Shown here: positions 31,319 to 44,107 of the stretch, one piece after another | How the letters are laid out: every line of letters starts with the position of its first letter | How positions within the stretch are numbered: position 1 is the first letter of the stretch | Assembly (NCBI GenBank): GCA_016630955.3 | Contig: CM049987.1 | Coordinates: 992,001-1,056,000 of the forward strand | DNA: 64,000 bases | From: Didymella arachidicola | Taxonomy: Eukaryota > Ascomycota > Dothideomycetes > Pleosporales > Didymellaceae | Reading direction: 5' to 3' | Notes under the pieces: model-generated | What the model saw: the letters and a program-made list of their open reading frames with translations, nothing else | What the model was told of the DNA's origin: nothing | Databases searched by the model: none | Made by a program: the position numbers and the translations under genes

Positions 31319-34047
31319 ATGCACAGGGAAGGCATGGCCGCAAATATTGAACAATTAGACAGGTGCGCGTCGCCACAATGCACTCTGCCGGCACAGTGCT
31401 GACCAAGACAGGCGGGCCAAGGCGATTGAACAGGATCTGAACAAATGCGCTGATGGCCAGGCATCAGCTTCCGAGCTCGCTGCAGTGCTTCAAGAGTAGG
31501 GAAACTGGAGACTTTACCGCGGCGACTGCTAACACCGGCCAGGTACCGTGCAGCCTGTGAGAGCCTGACCTTTGCCGATTTCGAGTATGCCTCAGCCCAC
31601 GATGTTGAGCAGAAGCTCTGGACTGCGCATTTGAAGGTCAACGCCATATTCAGGCAGATGCATAAGATGGTGCGCTTACATCCAAGTGGGTCCAGGTGTC
31701 AGGCTGACACAGTACAGCTCAAGAAGTCTAAGGACCATGTCGTGGAAATTAGGAAGTTCCAGAAGAACTACCTTCAATTCATCAAGGCCAGCCAGCGCTA
31801 CTACCGCCAGCACATTCTCAATCTCGACGCCCACTTCGACGGCATTCCTGAGCTGCGCAAGATTGCCCACAAGTGGAAAGATGATGGTATGTTGACCCTC
31901 TCTACAGGTGGTGTTGTTGCTCACACGACTCAGCTTCCAAGACATCCCCGCGCCCGCGCATACCCGCGACCCTCAGAAACACCGTGTTCCAATCCTGCCA
32001 CCAGACTCTGATCCGCCTTGGTGACCTCTCCCGCTATCGCGAGACCGAGCTTGTCGACAAGGACAAGGAGCGCAACTGGGGGCCTGCCAAAGGCTACTAC
32101 GATCTCGCTCACGATATTTACCCTGACTCTGGCTACACCTCCAATCAACTTGCAGTTGTGTCTCGCGAAGATGGCGATCACTTCCGCACCGTGTACCACC
32201 TCTACCGCTCGCTCGCATGCAAGCTGCCGTACCCTCAAGCTCGAGACAACCTGGAGACTGAGTTCAAGCGCATCATTGCAGCCTGGGACAAGGGCCAGCT
32301 GATCAGAAACAACAAGGCCGTGGACGGCAACACAGGTCGTGCCCTTGTTGCTTGGTTCGTGCGACTGCACAGCAAGATCTACAAGGGCGAGGAGTTCGCG
32401 GCACATGATGAGCTGGAGGGAGAAGTGCTCAGCCATCTCGCCATTGAGCTCAAGGAACGTCCACTGGACTCGATTTTGCCCAAGATCATCCTCGTCAATC
32501 TCGCAGCCGAGTACTTTGCGACTGTGCAGATGCAGGCAGCCAACCCGCCCGAGAACATTATGCGCACATACTTCTACTTCCTGCGTCTGAACGTCAAGAC
32601 TTTCTTCGTACTGTTGCAAGTACTGCAACCTGAACTCGAGCGCCTTTCCGAGGCCGACGATGTGACACAACAGAACGGCGACAACGCACGACAGCTATCT
32701 GACAAGATCACCGCCGTTGCCCGCCGCATCCTCCCCGGCCTGCGCCTCTACAGCACCTGGTTCGCACGCTACTGGCAGGTGCTCAACGCTAACATCGCCG
32801 ACACCCTGACTACTGTGGACGTCCAGGAGCTTTGGAAGGCGTACGCTGCGACTCTGACACTTCTAACATCGAGCTTCCCCGTGGATCAGCTGCCGAAAGA
32901 GGATTACATGCTAGAGGAGGACACTGACACTATTGGTTTCCAGCCTCTGATGTCCCCAGACACGATGAAAGTGTGGTACAACGGCGAGGTCTTGAAGTCC
33001 AAGTGGACGGAAGTTGAGAGGAACCATCCCAACGTGGAGATGCTGATGCGCATCAAGGACCTTTTGATCGATGGTCTGCTTTTGACCCAGAACGCAGACG
33101 CGCCTTTGGACCTGGCTGGCACTCGTTTCATCTACCGTGAGGAAGGTCTTCCATCTGAATTGCTGGCAAGCCCCAACACTCGTCTTGACGGCTCGCCTGT
33201 CCTTTCGCCGCGGGCTGTGGACATTCCGCTGTTTCCGTCTGCCGCACCCATTCCGGATGACCAGAAGTCGTGTAGTGTTGCTGCAGCGTCTGAGTCGGCT
33301 TCCACCACCGTTGCTAAGGACACGGCGATGCGCTCCATGGTCGATGACCTGGTTGGTGCAGATGATGGTTTGGATCCCCTTCCCGAGGAAGATGAGAACA
33401 TACCGCCAACACCCCCTGAACAGACATTCGAGGATACCGCGGTGGTTAGCGATAACATCTACGCGCCAGCACCGTTTTCGATCAGCGACTTGGTGAATTC
33501 GGTCAAGAACTACAAGCCTCTGTCACCGGCTCCAGGCGCTGCGATGCTCTCTGCCTCGATGCAGCGATCTGGCTCCACGTCTTCCATCCGTGGTCCCGCA
33601 CACCTACCTTCCCTTCCTGACGGACAGTGGAATCAGAACTCGATCTGGGCCACAGGCGCGCACGGCTCGCCCAACCCTTCTTCGCCAGCGTTTAATGGAA
33701 GTGGTTTCGACCCTCGCCGGCCGTCAATGAACGGGGCGGGCTCGTACGGTGTGTCTAGTCATGTGCGTGGTGAGTCGGCAAACTCTCAGCTGAGCGCTGA
33801 CGGCGCGACGCCTACTATTGCCCGGGCTTCCCGACCCATTAGTGGTGGGCTTGGGATGGGTGCAGCATGGGGAAACCCAAACGCTAGCAGCGGTACCTGG
33901 GGGTCGTTCTCTGGCAGCAGCTACAACGGATTCCAGAACGGCTATACCCACGATGTGCACATGGCCAGCCCTCTGATATTCAGCTCCTATCAGGATAAGG
34001 CCCAGAGCTCCTGGGGTCGTACTCCTCCGAACGGCCAGGGCGGTTGA
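31319..34047 (+). CDS. EST1/EBS1/SMG7-like TPR protein
   Basis: Homologue of the Est1/Smg5-7 family, which binds phosphorylated Upf1 in nonsense-mediated decay and, in yeast, telomerase. Five exons: 31319-31362, 31412-31495, 31543-31669, 31718-31886 and 31934-34047; all joins keep phase, giving about 845 residues. N-terminal 14-3-3-like/TPR region: FADFEYASAHDVEQKLWTAH, FQKNYLQFIKASQRYYRQHI, then the strongly conserved HQTLIRLGDLSRYRE and AKGYYDLAHDIYPDSGYTSNQ. The EST1 DNA/RNA-binding-type domain follows (GDHFRTVYHLYRSLACKLPY; FKRIIAAWDKGQL). The C-terminal 250 residues are Ser/Pro/Gly-rich and disordered, with no PIN domain, so it is SMG7/EBS1-like rather than SMG6-like. The start is the first in-frame ATG; 31334 or an upstream exon is possible. 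Confidence 0.88.
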
Positions 34048-35248
34048 TCAAGCTCTAGCTGCAGCCTTGATAAGCTGCCTGCTATCGTTCTTTCATCAAC
34101 CATTACCTATCAGTGCCGCAGCCTCCCAACGGAATGGGCCGTGCTGCGACTACGCATAGGCGAATCGACTAGATACGCTCGTCCGTCGATTACTGCCTTG
34201 ATGTCTGTCAGGCGTAGTCTTTGTGCCCGGTGTAGTGCACCAGTTTACGGCTTCTCAAAGGATTTGAGTCATTGGTAATACGTCATTTTACATTGCTTGG
34301 GACCGACGAGAGAAGCGGCTGTCAGATTGTGGCCATGGGCGCCAGTCATGGACGTGGCATTGTTTGGGAACTAGTTGCTTGGTCTGTTTTGGCAGCCCTT
34401 TGCTGTCACTCTAGCACCTGTCTGGTGACACTGGTCCAGCCTGAGCCTTTTTTGGTTTACATGATAATTAGTCTTATCGACTTGGAGTTCTGCGGCCATT
34501 TCCCCACAGGTTCGCATCTGCCGTGAAAACCCACCTTCGTGCATGAAGCCCAAGCCACAAACCACAGACGTGCCACGGACGCAACCTCAAAGCACTACCT
34601 CAAGGCCAATCCTGGTCGTCGGTACCTGTCAAACGTACAAACGGAAAGCGAAGATAACACCTGCATATGTTGTGAAAGGCGCTGGCTGGAATGAGACAGG
34701 CCTGCATGTTGTGGTACTGCGGTGTTGCGGGGACGCGTGCTACGACCGCTGGGGAGGAATCAGAGAATGAATCTGGCTCGAAGATGTATTACCGTGTGCG
34801 CAAGTATTCAGGGCCGTGAACGACTCCAATCAACGGCAAGTATTGCAGTATGCACACAATGCCGCTCTGGAATGCGTGAGGTGATTCGGACCGCGCAAGA
34901 CGAGACCAAGAGCGTTGGAGTAAAGAGCACAAACAGTGAAAGATGGGCGTATGCGCGACATGGCGCTGAAACGGCCTTCACTTCCCCAGATATCGGGGAA
35001 TCACGTTGGGGCTAGTGTCGTGTGGTGGCGGGCCGAGGTGAGCCTCACTAGTTGAATAGCTCGGTGCTCGAGTGACGTTGGGGCCAGCGACTCGTCGACC
35101 AACATCCCACTGTCCTTTCCGACTCAACCACGGATCGCCGAACCCTATGCCCACACGCACCGTACGCGCACGCTTTTGAGCCCCCAGATAAGCACCAGAT
35201 AGAACCCATACACAAAGACACGGCACCGCAACCTCGAAGCTCCCCACC
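34048..35248. other. Intergenic
   Basis: About 1.2 kb between two co-oriented genes. No open frame with domain-like sequence, repeat or RNA gene seen. The last 100 bp are C/A-rich (AACCCATACACAAAGACACGG), consistent with a 5' UTR. Confidence 0.5.
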
Positions 35249-36793
35249 ATGGCCGACGAAGTCGATGTCGGGTCCCTGACGGCGGACCAACAAGCCGCCC
35301 TACAACAATTCACCGCCGTCACCGACGCTCCGCTGAAAGACGCCGTCCCGCTGCTCACACGATGCCAGTGGAATGTGCAAATAGCCATCGCGCGCTTCTT
35401 CGACGGCGAGCCCGCCGAGGACGCCGTGGCCGCAGCCGCAGCACAGGCAGCGGGCGCACCACCGCAAGACACGCGGCGCGCTGAGAACCTCATGAATGGC
35501 CTTGGCGCATCGCCGCGCTCGTCGACGTCAAGCCGGAGAGCGAGAGTCGAGCCCGCACCGCGCGTCGTCCCACAGCCCGAGTCGCAGATCGACACGCGCG
35601 CGCCGCTCGTCTTCACGCTGCTGTGGGCGCCCGTCAGTCTGCTCTACACGTTGCTCGCCAAGTACTTCCGCTTCGTGGGCTACCTCTTCCCCTTCATCCC
35701 GCGCGCCTGGGGCCGCCTGACAGCCTCCAACATCCGCAGCCCGCCCAGCCGCCGCTCGGCAGGCCGCCGCCCACTGAACCCCCGCGACACGGCAGCGCGC
35801 TTCATCCGCGAGTTCGAGGAGGAATACGGCCCCAACGAACTGCCCTTCCACGAAGGCGGCTACGCATCCGCCTTCGACCTCGCCAAGAAAGACCTCAAGT
35901 TCCTGCTCGTCGTCCTCGTCTCGCCCGAACACGACCTGACCGGCCCCTTTGTCCGCTCCACCCTGCTCGACCCCTTCGTCACCTCCTTCCTCCGCGACCC
36001 CGCCAACAACATCCTCCTCTGGGCCGGCAGCGTCTCCGACAGCGAAGCCTACAGCGTCAGCTCCGCCCTCGCCTGCACCAAGTTCCCCTTCAGTGCCGTA
36101 ATCGTCCACACGCCCTCCGTCAGCTCCTCCGCAATGGGCATCGCCACGCGCATCGCCGGCCCAACCCCCGCCGCACAGTACATCGCGAAGCTGCGCGCCG
36201 CCATGGCAACCCACAAAGAAGCCCTCGACCGCGTGCGCGCCCAGCGCGCAGACCAAAACGCAACCCGCAACATCAGACAGCAGCAGGACAGCGCCTACGA
36301 GCGCAGCCTGGCCACGGACCGCGCGCGCAAGCAGAAAGCAAAGGAGGAAGCCGCCGCAGCCGCCGCCGCAGAAAAAGCCGCCCTCGCCGCCGCCGAAGCC
36401 GCACAGCGCCACGCCGCCAACCTCGACCAGTGGCGCAAATGGCGCGCCTCGCGTCTCCCCGCCGAGCCCGCGCCAGACACAAAGGACATGGTCCACATCT
36501 CGATCCGCATGCCCAACGCAGACCGCGTCGTGCGCCGCTTCAGCGGCACCGCAGACATCGAGGAACTCTACGCTTTTGTCGAGTGCTACCCCGTTGTGCA
36601 GTCTGGCGCGAGCCTCGTCGATGCGCAGAAACCAGAGGGGTTCGAGCATGAGTATGCGTTTCGCCTTGTGTCGCCGATGCCGCGGGAGGTGTTTGGGCTG
36701 GATGCGGGCGGGACCGTGGGGGAGCGTGTTGGGCGGAGTGGGAATCTGATTGTGGAGCGTGTTGGGGGGGATGAGTCTGACGAAGAAGAGTAA
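35249..36793 (+). CDS. UBX-domain ERAD factor (UBX2/FAF2/UBXD8 type)
   Basis: Single exon, 514 residues. ER/lipid-droplet protein that recruits Cdc48/p97 to ubiquitinated ERAD substrates. Domain order fits the family exactly: UBA at residues 10-52 (ALQQFTAVTDAPLKDAVPLL), a hydrophobic hairpin at about 118-152 (FTLLWAPVSLLYTLLAKYF, VGYLFPFIP), and a thioredoxin-like UAS domain at about 183-325 (DLKFLLVVLVSPEHDLT; FLRDPANNILLWAG). A long Ala/Glu/Arg coiled coil follows at about 330-415, then the UBX domain at about 420-505 (VHISIRMPNADRVVRRFSG; IEELYAFVECYPVV). The p97-binding loop is degenerate compared with a canonical FPR: SPMPREVFG. Coding GC is clearly higher than in neighbours, which makes long open frames appear on the other strand; those are not genes. 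Confidence 0.93.
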   Translation: MADEVDVGSLTADQQAALQQFTAVTDAPLKDAVPLLTRCQWNVQIAIARFFDGEPAEDAVAAAAAQAAGAPPQDTRRAENLMNGLGASPRSSTSSRRARVEPAPRVVPQPESQIDTRAPLVFTLLWAPVSLLYTLLAKYFRFVGYLFPFIPRAWGRLTASNIRSPPSRRSAGRRPLNPRDTAARFIREFEEEYGPNELPFHEGGYASAFDLAKKDLKFLLVVLVSPEHDLTGPFVRSTLLDPFVTSFLRDPANNILLWAGSVSDSEAYSVSSALACTKFPFSAVIVHTPSVSSSAMGIATRIAGPTPAAQYIAKLRAAMATHKEALDRVRAQRADQNATRNIRQQQDSAYERSLATDRARKQKAKEEAAAAAAAEKAALAAAEAAQRHAANLDQWRKWRASRLPAEPAPDTKDMVHISIRMPNADRVVRRFSGTADIEELYAFVECYPVVQSGASLVDAQKPEGFEHEYAFRLVSPMPREVFGLDAGGTVGERVGRSGNLIVERVGGDESDEEE

Positions 36794-37589
36794 AAGGTGC
36801 GTGGTTGTGGAATATAGGCATTACTGGCGTTTCGAGTGTGATTGTTAGCGTGGGATCGGAGTCTGGTCAATGAAATGCTGTAGAAGTGTGTATACGGTAC
36901 AGACAGCTTCCATCGTCACACCCAACATGTAAGTACGTATGTAGAACAAGAATCGCAAGGTTTACACAAAGTTACCCTGTACGGCACCCAATATGCTAAC
37001 GACGCCAACAAACCAGCTACTAAAACCTCTGGCACTAATCCATCTTCCAACCCCACAATGGCCTGCAAGCGTTTCCGCACTCTCCACTCTATTGCTGTCA
37101 TATGACCCAGGACCGATGTAACGTCTGCGTGAGTGTCTGGCGGAGATGGTGCTGGCGAGAAGAGCGGTGGGCGGTGAGACTAGGTCGGTGTTGTAGTTTT
37201 CCAGAGGATAGTGAGAGTATAAAGGGCCGGGACATGTGTTAAATGCACCACTCTTTTGCGGCGAGGGTTCGAGGTATAAGTAACAAGATGGGCTTCTGTG
37301 TATTGCAGAATACTGGGTTTGGATGGAGCACCACTTCGGATATTGGAATCGGCTCATTGGGTGATGCTGCACATGGATGGTGATGGATTTTACGTGTAGT
37401 TATGATTTAGCCATTGCGGCAGTTTCACATAGCCTGCCTGAATCTAAGATGCTCTCATCCATCTGCTAATACATCTCGCTACATGCGCTTTTGCTTACGT
37501 GCAGATACCATGCGTCCCACCAACCTTCGCATACCTAGAACGCTCACATCAGCAGTGATGAGCAGGGAACGGAGACGCCGACAGTTCAA
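36794..37589. other. Intergenic, convergent 3' ends
   Basis: About 800 bp between convergent genes. Nothing recognised beyond 3' UTR sequence. Confidence 0.5.
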
Positions 37590-40500
37590 CTAATTCGCAG
37601 ACCCCGCCTTTGTCTCCACCCTGTCTGAGCGATGCACTTCGCCTGTGAACCTGCCTGTGCCGCCACTCAGCAGACCGTCGAATTCGACAGCACGCGCAGC
37701 CTCAGCGTCTTCCCAGCCGTGACGCAAGTTCCAGCCCGCGTCCAAAGCAGCATACTCGTTGAGATCGACTTCCTGCACAATCTCGCCAAGGTACTGCCAT
37801 TTCGAGCTCATCATCGCTGGCGAAAGAGCGTTGTAGCGCTTGGTGAAGACGGGGTTGCGCAGCGCTGCGGCAGCAGCAAAGCCATTGATTGCTTCAATGC
37901 CGGTTTGGTCAATGCCGAGGCCGAGGTGAGGCAGCTTTGCGTATCCGCATGACACGAAAGAGATTGACTTGAGCAAAGTTTCGCGGTCGGCTTCAGCCTT
38001 TGAATATGTAGATCCAAAGTCTGACAGGTTTGTGCCTGGAGAGATTTGATCGATGGTGTCCATCCAAGAGCCTTCACGAGCAGCTGCCTGCAGAGCGGAG
38101 CCGGCGTTGCCGGCGGCAGCCGCGGCGGCATTTGCTTGTGCGTTCTGATTGGCAACTACGTTCTGCAGGAAGTTGACTTGAGCTGTGAGCTGAATGATCT
38201 GCACAGCTTGGTGCTGTTGGTGCTGTTGGTGCTGTTGCTGAAAATGCATCATGGCTTGCAGGTTACCCCCAGCTTGGGTGGCTGCCAAAGTCTGGACACT
38301 CTGGGCCAAGGCTTGGGCATTTTGCTGTTGCTGTTGCAATTGCGTTTGCAAAGCTTGCAACTGATTGTGCTGCTGTATGCCCGTAGCGTTGGCCTGCATC
38401 TGCTGGAGCTGGGTGACCAAGTTCTGTATATGATTGTTCATGGCGTGACCATAGCCCGGGTTCGCCGGGGCCGCAATGCCTCCTGCATTACCAACACCAA
38501 TGTTGTTCATGTTGGGCCCCAAAACCTGAGGAACCGGAGCGTTCACGAGCATAGCTTGCTGGGCTACATTTGCAGCCTGCGCGTTGCCAGGATGTCGAAG
38601 CACGGCTGTCAGCGAGACAGAAGATAAAGTGAGGTGCTTGAGCGCGTAGTCGTCATGAACCTTGACGAACTGCACCAGTGCGGATGGGGTGATCCAACAG
38701 TTGCGCAAAGTGAGCTCTTCCAAATGAGGAAAGTGTACCAGAGCCTGCCAGAGCATGTTGGCATCTTGTACGGTAGCGGTGTCCATGAGAGGCATAGTCG
38801 GATCCGCATGCATGCGAGCTCTTAGTGGTAATAGAGGCGTTGGCATCAGCAGCTTGTTTCGCGCATATAACCCTTCAGCATGTTCTCCACCCGTGGTATA
38901 TCCTACTGTCAACTTGTTGATCGTGGCCCGCGGCGCCACCTGGGCTTGTAGCAAACCACAGAAAGTGTCGACTTGAGCCGTTGGATCCACGCTGGAAGTT
39001 CCGACGTAACCAGACCCATCCTTTTCCACAGTCCTCCATCCGGGTATGATGATTAGAGTGACATCGCTAAGATTTGGTAGCGTGTCCCAGAAATCTGGAC
39101 GATTGAGAGCGGGGATGTAGCGATCCGAGAGACTTGAGATGTTGAGAGTGTGTATCGACTCGAAAGTGGTCGGGTTGTCAATGACTGAAAGCATGTAGGA
39201 GGACAGAAACGCGCGTTGGGCCCATTCGGTCTCAAGGAGCCATTCTTTCTGAGCCTTGGAAAGTGTAGCAGGTACAATGGGGCTCAGAAGATGTGCAGCG
39301 TCATTGCACTGTAAAGTTGAGCTCGTGAATAGGACGCCAGAGTTGACATCAGCAGATTCCAAAACGTGGCGATCGGGCAAATTTGTATCATCAAGGGATT
39401 GCGGGACAACAGTGTTAGCGGTATCGTGCGGTGTCGCTTCGTTCGGGATATGAGACTCAAGAAATGGTAAACTAGGTTGAGCAGTAGCCAACAGTTGGGA
39501 CTTTTGTGCATCCGTCAAAGGTCGTGCCCCTTCCAGTCGATAGAGAGAGGCTATGCGGATGTCCTCGCCTGCGCGGGCGTGGGTATCTTCGATATAATGC
39601 CAGAGATCCCGTTGAGCTTGCGAACGTCGATCCGAAACATTGTGTTGAGAGCCAAAGATGCGGGTTGGTGTCTGCAGAATACGCGCTCGAATCGAGCGGT
39701 CTGGACCATTCAACCACCCGAGTCCACTGTTGACAGATAGCGCAAGCTCTCTGACCTTTGTTAGCTCCGAGAAAGCGGTCTTCATTCGCGGTGTCTCGTC
39801 AGCGGCAGATTCGAGGCCTGCAACGGCATCGAATCGACAATACTCTTCGAATGGCCAGTCGTAGTTGCCCCAAAAACTAATTTTCTGTTCTGTGGTTGAC
39901 TTTGAAGGAGGCGCAGACAAGGAGTCCTCGTTCATTTCGAAGCTCATTCCAAATCTGAGGATATGTCTCCCAAAGCCGCGAAAAACATCAAGACCATGGC
40001 CGTTGTATACTTCGTCGCCCTTGGCATTTTTCCACCAGTATTCTGGTCTGCTGATTTTTGCGCGTTTCTTGCCTTTGCGGTCAGGCTTTGCTTCTTGTTC
40101 TAACATGCCATATATCTCGGTGTTGAAGGGGACGACGACTGTCTTGAAGGCAGCTTGGGATGTATAGTCGTTCAGCTCCCGGCTCACGAGTCGAAGGGAC
40201 TTGACATCGTCCCGATCGAGGTGCTCGATGATCTGCTCCACGAGCTCAACAGGAAGCTGCCACAGTGGCCGCATTCTGCTGTTCGAGGCTGTATATTGTG
40301 GAGTCGTTGCCTGTGAAGCTAATGCAAGTGATGCATTGCTTTGCCCTCGAAGATTGTATCGACCATGAGTGGCTCCCTGCGGTCGTCCTGCAAAAGCACT
40401 GAGCTCGTTCTTGGCAGAATTTTTGTGGTGTGCGTCCAGCAAGGCATATCTGACCGGCAGCTTTGTCTTGTTGCAAAAATTAGGCCAAATATCATTTGCG

Positions 40501-41487
40501 TCAGCATTCGGGTTAAGAGCGTGGTAGACAAACGCGGTGACTGCACCATGCCTCTCTAGCGTATTCAGCAGATCCTTGATGTCTTTATCCCGAATGTTTT
40601 CTTTTCCTCGTTTCGATGAGCCGCCCATCTCGCGATTGTATCCAGCGAGCCAAACTGGCAATCTTCTGTGGCCTAAAATACCCGCACGACTTGTGTGATC
40701 GCTCCAGATATCACAATCGTCGTCACTGAGGGGAAGACTGTTGTCGTCGCGGGCTGATTGAAATGCCGATGCCTCCGAGTGTGACGCAGATGTATATGGT
40801 CGTGTGTGCGCACGCTGCAAGAAGTTGGAGGCGCTGTATCGGCGCCGGTCGTTTTCGAGAAGCCCTTCTTCTAGGGCTATTGACAGACCGATCTCGTAGG
40901 GGGACAATCCAGGGCCTCCGTCTGATCCAGAACTGGTCCGATTAGGAGAAAGATCCCCTCGTGAAGGAGAGCCTACTGCTGAATCTCTCCCTCTTCTTGG
41001 TTGTAGACCTCCCGAGAATAGGCTGAACCTTGGTTCGCGGCTACCTGTGGATGCGCAGGTTGGCAAAGCGGAGCTGGAGCTGTCAACGAGTGCTGTGTCG
41101 TTGGGCAATGATTTTGTCGAAGCTGAGGGTGTGGAGATCGAATTGGCAATAGTAGTGGAGGGGGTTTCGAGGCGTGATCGTGTACTGCGGCGGCGGGAAG
41201 GTTGTGGGCGCTATGGCTATTAGTGTGGGTATGGCAGGTGATTGGTACTTTGAGTGAAAGAAGGACAGCTGATGGATCTTGTGGTCCTCCGATGGTAGCT
41301 GAGAGGTGCTCTTAGGCACAATACATGCTGCGCATCGTGGTTGCGTCACTCGTACCTGATATGTAGCGTTTGCTGCTGCCTCACCATCGCTCACGCCGCC
41401 CTCTTCATGGTTTCTGTGACTTCTGAGGCTCCTTCGCCTATTACTGACTAGATCCTGAGACACGGAGGAGCTGCGGCCGCTGTCCAT
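37590..41487 (-). CDS. Large F-box protein with a Gln-rich region
   Basis: Two exons: 41487-41356 (MDSGRSSSVSQDLVSN start) and 41210-37590. The intron has donor GTACGAG, branch CTAAT and acceptor CCATAG, in phase 0, and joins ATYQ to RPQPSRRRSTRS. Total about 1250 residues. The long frame has no ATG at its upstream end, so exon 1 is needed. The first 130 residues are Ser/Arg-rich; an F-box lies at about residues 355-400 (LPVELVEQIIEHLDRDDVKS, then LRLVSRELNDY), which should bind Skp1 in an SCF ubiquitin ligase. Leucine-rich-repeat-like segments follow (HTLNISSLSDRYIPAL; FPHLEELTLRNCWITPSALV). Residues about 970-1080 are a Gln/Ala/Asn-rich, prion-like tract (QLQQMQANATGIQQHNQL; QQQHQQHQQHQ). 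The substrate is unknown. Confidence 0.82.
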
Positions 41488-42232
41488 AGCGATTCTCACG
41501 CTGCCACGGTCCTTATCTGCTAGGGTGTTTTGTAGTAACCTCAGCCTGCTCGCGCATAGACTGCGAGACAGGTGCCAACCTACAGTCACGGAGGCGTATG
41601 TAATATGCTGGTTCTGGCAGAGGCCAGTAGAGCGAAATATGGGCTCATCAAAATTATAGCTGGCGAAATTTAAGGTGAAAGTGAAAGAGGAAGTGGAGCT
41701 CGCGTCGGCGCGGCTCTGCTGCACAGCATCACGACTTCCCCACCAGATGACGCCGGATCTCCCGCTAGCGTGTGTGGGGAGGCTTGCACCTTCCACAGGA
41801 ACACGCGAACAATTCGAGACCCACTCCAAGGTTCTTTTCATTTACCTGCTCTGAAAGGCAAGATCCATGGTCTAAATGTCTTCAGTTATTCACGCGAAGT
41901 AGCGTCTCACTTTGCTGTTCTGGTTTTCGCCGCGCCTAGCTGGGGAACCACTCCCTTACGCTTACTGGTTAAGTTGACTCTGAACTACAGTGGTGCCGAA
42001 CTCATAATGTGAAAGAAGGGGCCTTCAAGAGCGAAATAGACCGCGCAGATATCCTCTCTGACTAAAGGCAATGTCTGTGGGCCCACCTGCGCTCCTTGTC
42101 TTACAGGCAGCAACTTTCGCCAAAAGCATCGTCGACCCACCTGGACGCCTGACTACAAGCACAACAGCACCATCGTCTTCTTGACTACAGCATCACCATT
42201 GTATCAGCCTGGTTGAGTCGATCGGAATCACA
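41488..42232. promoter_or_regulatory. Divergent promoter between two F-box-type genes
   Basis: About 745 bp between divergent starts. No other credible gene. No specific motif claimed. Confidence 0.45.
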
Positions 42233-43371
42233 ATGTCAGCTTTCTTGTCAATACCACGAGAGTTGCGAGAAGAGATTCTTCAACTACTCGCCTTGCCACC
42301 AACAGTTTACACGTCTAGCGCCAGGGCTGCACCTCTACAGACTGGATCCAGGAAATCCGACCAGACATTTGTCGATACAAGGATATACCTGCCCTCGCAC
42401 CCACCACTGAATGTGTTCTCTACTTGCAGACAATTGCGGCAGGAATGCTTAGAGCTCCACACTCATCTGCTAAACTCATCTGCGGCGCACAGAACCAAAA
42501 AGGCTACACCTGAAGCCTCTAGCATCGACAGGGCCGCCGAAATGTCTGGTACGGAGCTCGACGAGGCTGCGGAGCGAACAGGTGACGATGGTGTCACCCT
42601 ACGCTTGACATTGGAAGTTCAAAGACCACGTCGCAATGCGTTCGGCTTCTCCGTACCTGCCCGCGAAGACCTTTCGCCTCGTTTCCTAGCGTTACTGCCT
42701 CTGATGAAGGACGCACGCAAAGTGAAATTGATTGTCTGGGCCGGCTTCGACTGGTGGAACGGACCGCCGCAGGGCTCGCCGCTGGAGCTGTGGCGGCAAC
42801 GAAAGGCCCTTCTCAAGAGCACCAGCGCTAACCAGATCGCCCAGAACCAGCAGCCTCGCGTTGCTGTTGATTCTGCCCACGCGAGCAACAAGGCCCCCAA
42901 ACTGGATGCTGTGACTATTGCTGTTGGAAAGATCTTAACACAGTTGCCGGCCGTTGAGGAACTGGACCTCAGCATGTTCATAGCGACGAGTGACCTTTTC
43001 AGGTGGGACTTGCCGGACGTTAAGTGGGAGAAAGTCCAGCCTTGGCTTGATGCTCCCATCTCGAAAACCATTGGCAAACACTTGCGCAAAGTCACGACTT
43101 CATTGACAAGTGTCTGGCAATGGCCGGAGTCCGAGCTTGCTAGCCAACAACCATTCTATGTGCAGAAGGAGACTCGCGGTCACGTCACGAGCAGCAAATG
43201 GCGTGTCGAGAGGCAGGCGGGCTGGCGTGCTGTAAGTAGTTGAAGACTTTAGATACGGTGTTTTGACTAACTTGGTTGCAGCCAATGTTTGAACACCTCG
43301 CACATCTAGCGGCACTTGAATTGCCGGACACTAGCGTCAACGAGACTTTCGAGCGTATTGACACGCCTTAG
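42233..43371 (+). CDS. F-box-like protein of unknown function
   Basis: Two exons, 42233-43231 and 43282-43371 (donor GTAAGTAG, acceptor GTTGCAG), in phase 0, giving 362 residues. It opens with SIPRELREEILQLLALPP, the F-box-like N-terminus (LPxELRxxI) very common in Dothideomycete proteins, followed by PLNVFSTCRQLRQECLELH, which fits the second helix of such domains. The central part (RNAFGFSVPAREDLSPRFLA; KVKLIVWAGFDWWNGPPQGS) resembles the generic body of these proteins but has no assigned activity. The 29-residue last exon (PMFEHLAHLAALELPDTSVN) completes the fold. Role in protein turnover is inferred only from the F-box-like start. Confidence 0.78.
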
Positions 43372-44107
43372 TAGAGCACTCGGCTTCGCGCTCGGCCTCA
43401 CGTCGTAAAGGCAAACGGACGACCTCACGCCTTTACCATCGCGACGACGTCCTGGGATCCCGTTTGGTGTAGTGCCCGCGAAACACCGGAGAAACTAGAC
43501 ATCGCAGTAAAGTCACGTCGTAGCGTATATGAGCCTTTAATTAAGCATCGGGCAATTGTTTCAGGTGTGTGGGGTAGCTGTGCCGTTTCCCACCCGTCAC
43601 TTTGGAACGACAAATCCACGATCCATCGCGCACACTTGTCATCTGTCAAAGAGAGTTTGATGCTCCAAGACGATCCCATTCTTGGACGTTTCTTTAAGCA
43701 ATACGGCCGCCGGCTATAGTACCCCGCGAAGTCACCATGTTGCGCATCAATGGAAAGCCACCAATGCGAGTCAGCACCGCCCCCCTGAGCTCTCGCATGT
43801 CTTTGCAATGCATCCTAGCTTGCGGGCTCTAGATTGAACGTACGGGTTCCGTCAACGTTGTCTGCCATATGTGGCAAAGATTTGTTTCCACGTACGACCA
43901 TTCGAGACTGTAGCGGTGATATGCATGCTGGGTTTGTCCGAGAGCACGTTTCCATAGCTCCTCTTTTCATCTCCTTTACTCGCCTTGCTTTACATATACA
44001 AGCAAATTTAACGAGTACTTAAGATACTCCAAGCCTTTGCAAGCCTTCTGGAATCGCAAACTGTTTCAGTTCTTCTCCACAGCTCCTTCCTGTTCAAACT
44101 AAACAAC
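43372..44107. promoter_or_regulatory. Upstream region of the GH12 gene
   Basis: About 740 bp. An A/T-rich TATA-like string (ACATATACAA) sits at about 43990-44000, roughly 110 bp before the GH12 start. A minus-strand open frame here (43425-43808) lacks domain-like sequence. No other feature seen. Confidence 0.4.

Noticed and set aside
35528..36649. Long minus-strand open frame (373 codons) opposite the UBX gene
   Set aside because: It is Gly/Ala/Arg-rich and created by the very high GC of the UBX coding strand; it has no domain-like sequence.
43425..43808. 127-codon minus-strand open frame before the GH12 gene
   Set aside because: No recognisable motif and no splice partner; length is within chance expectation.
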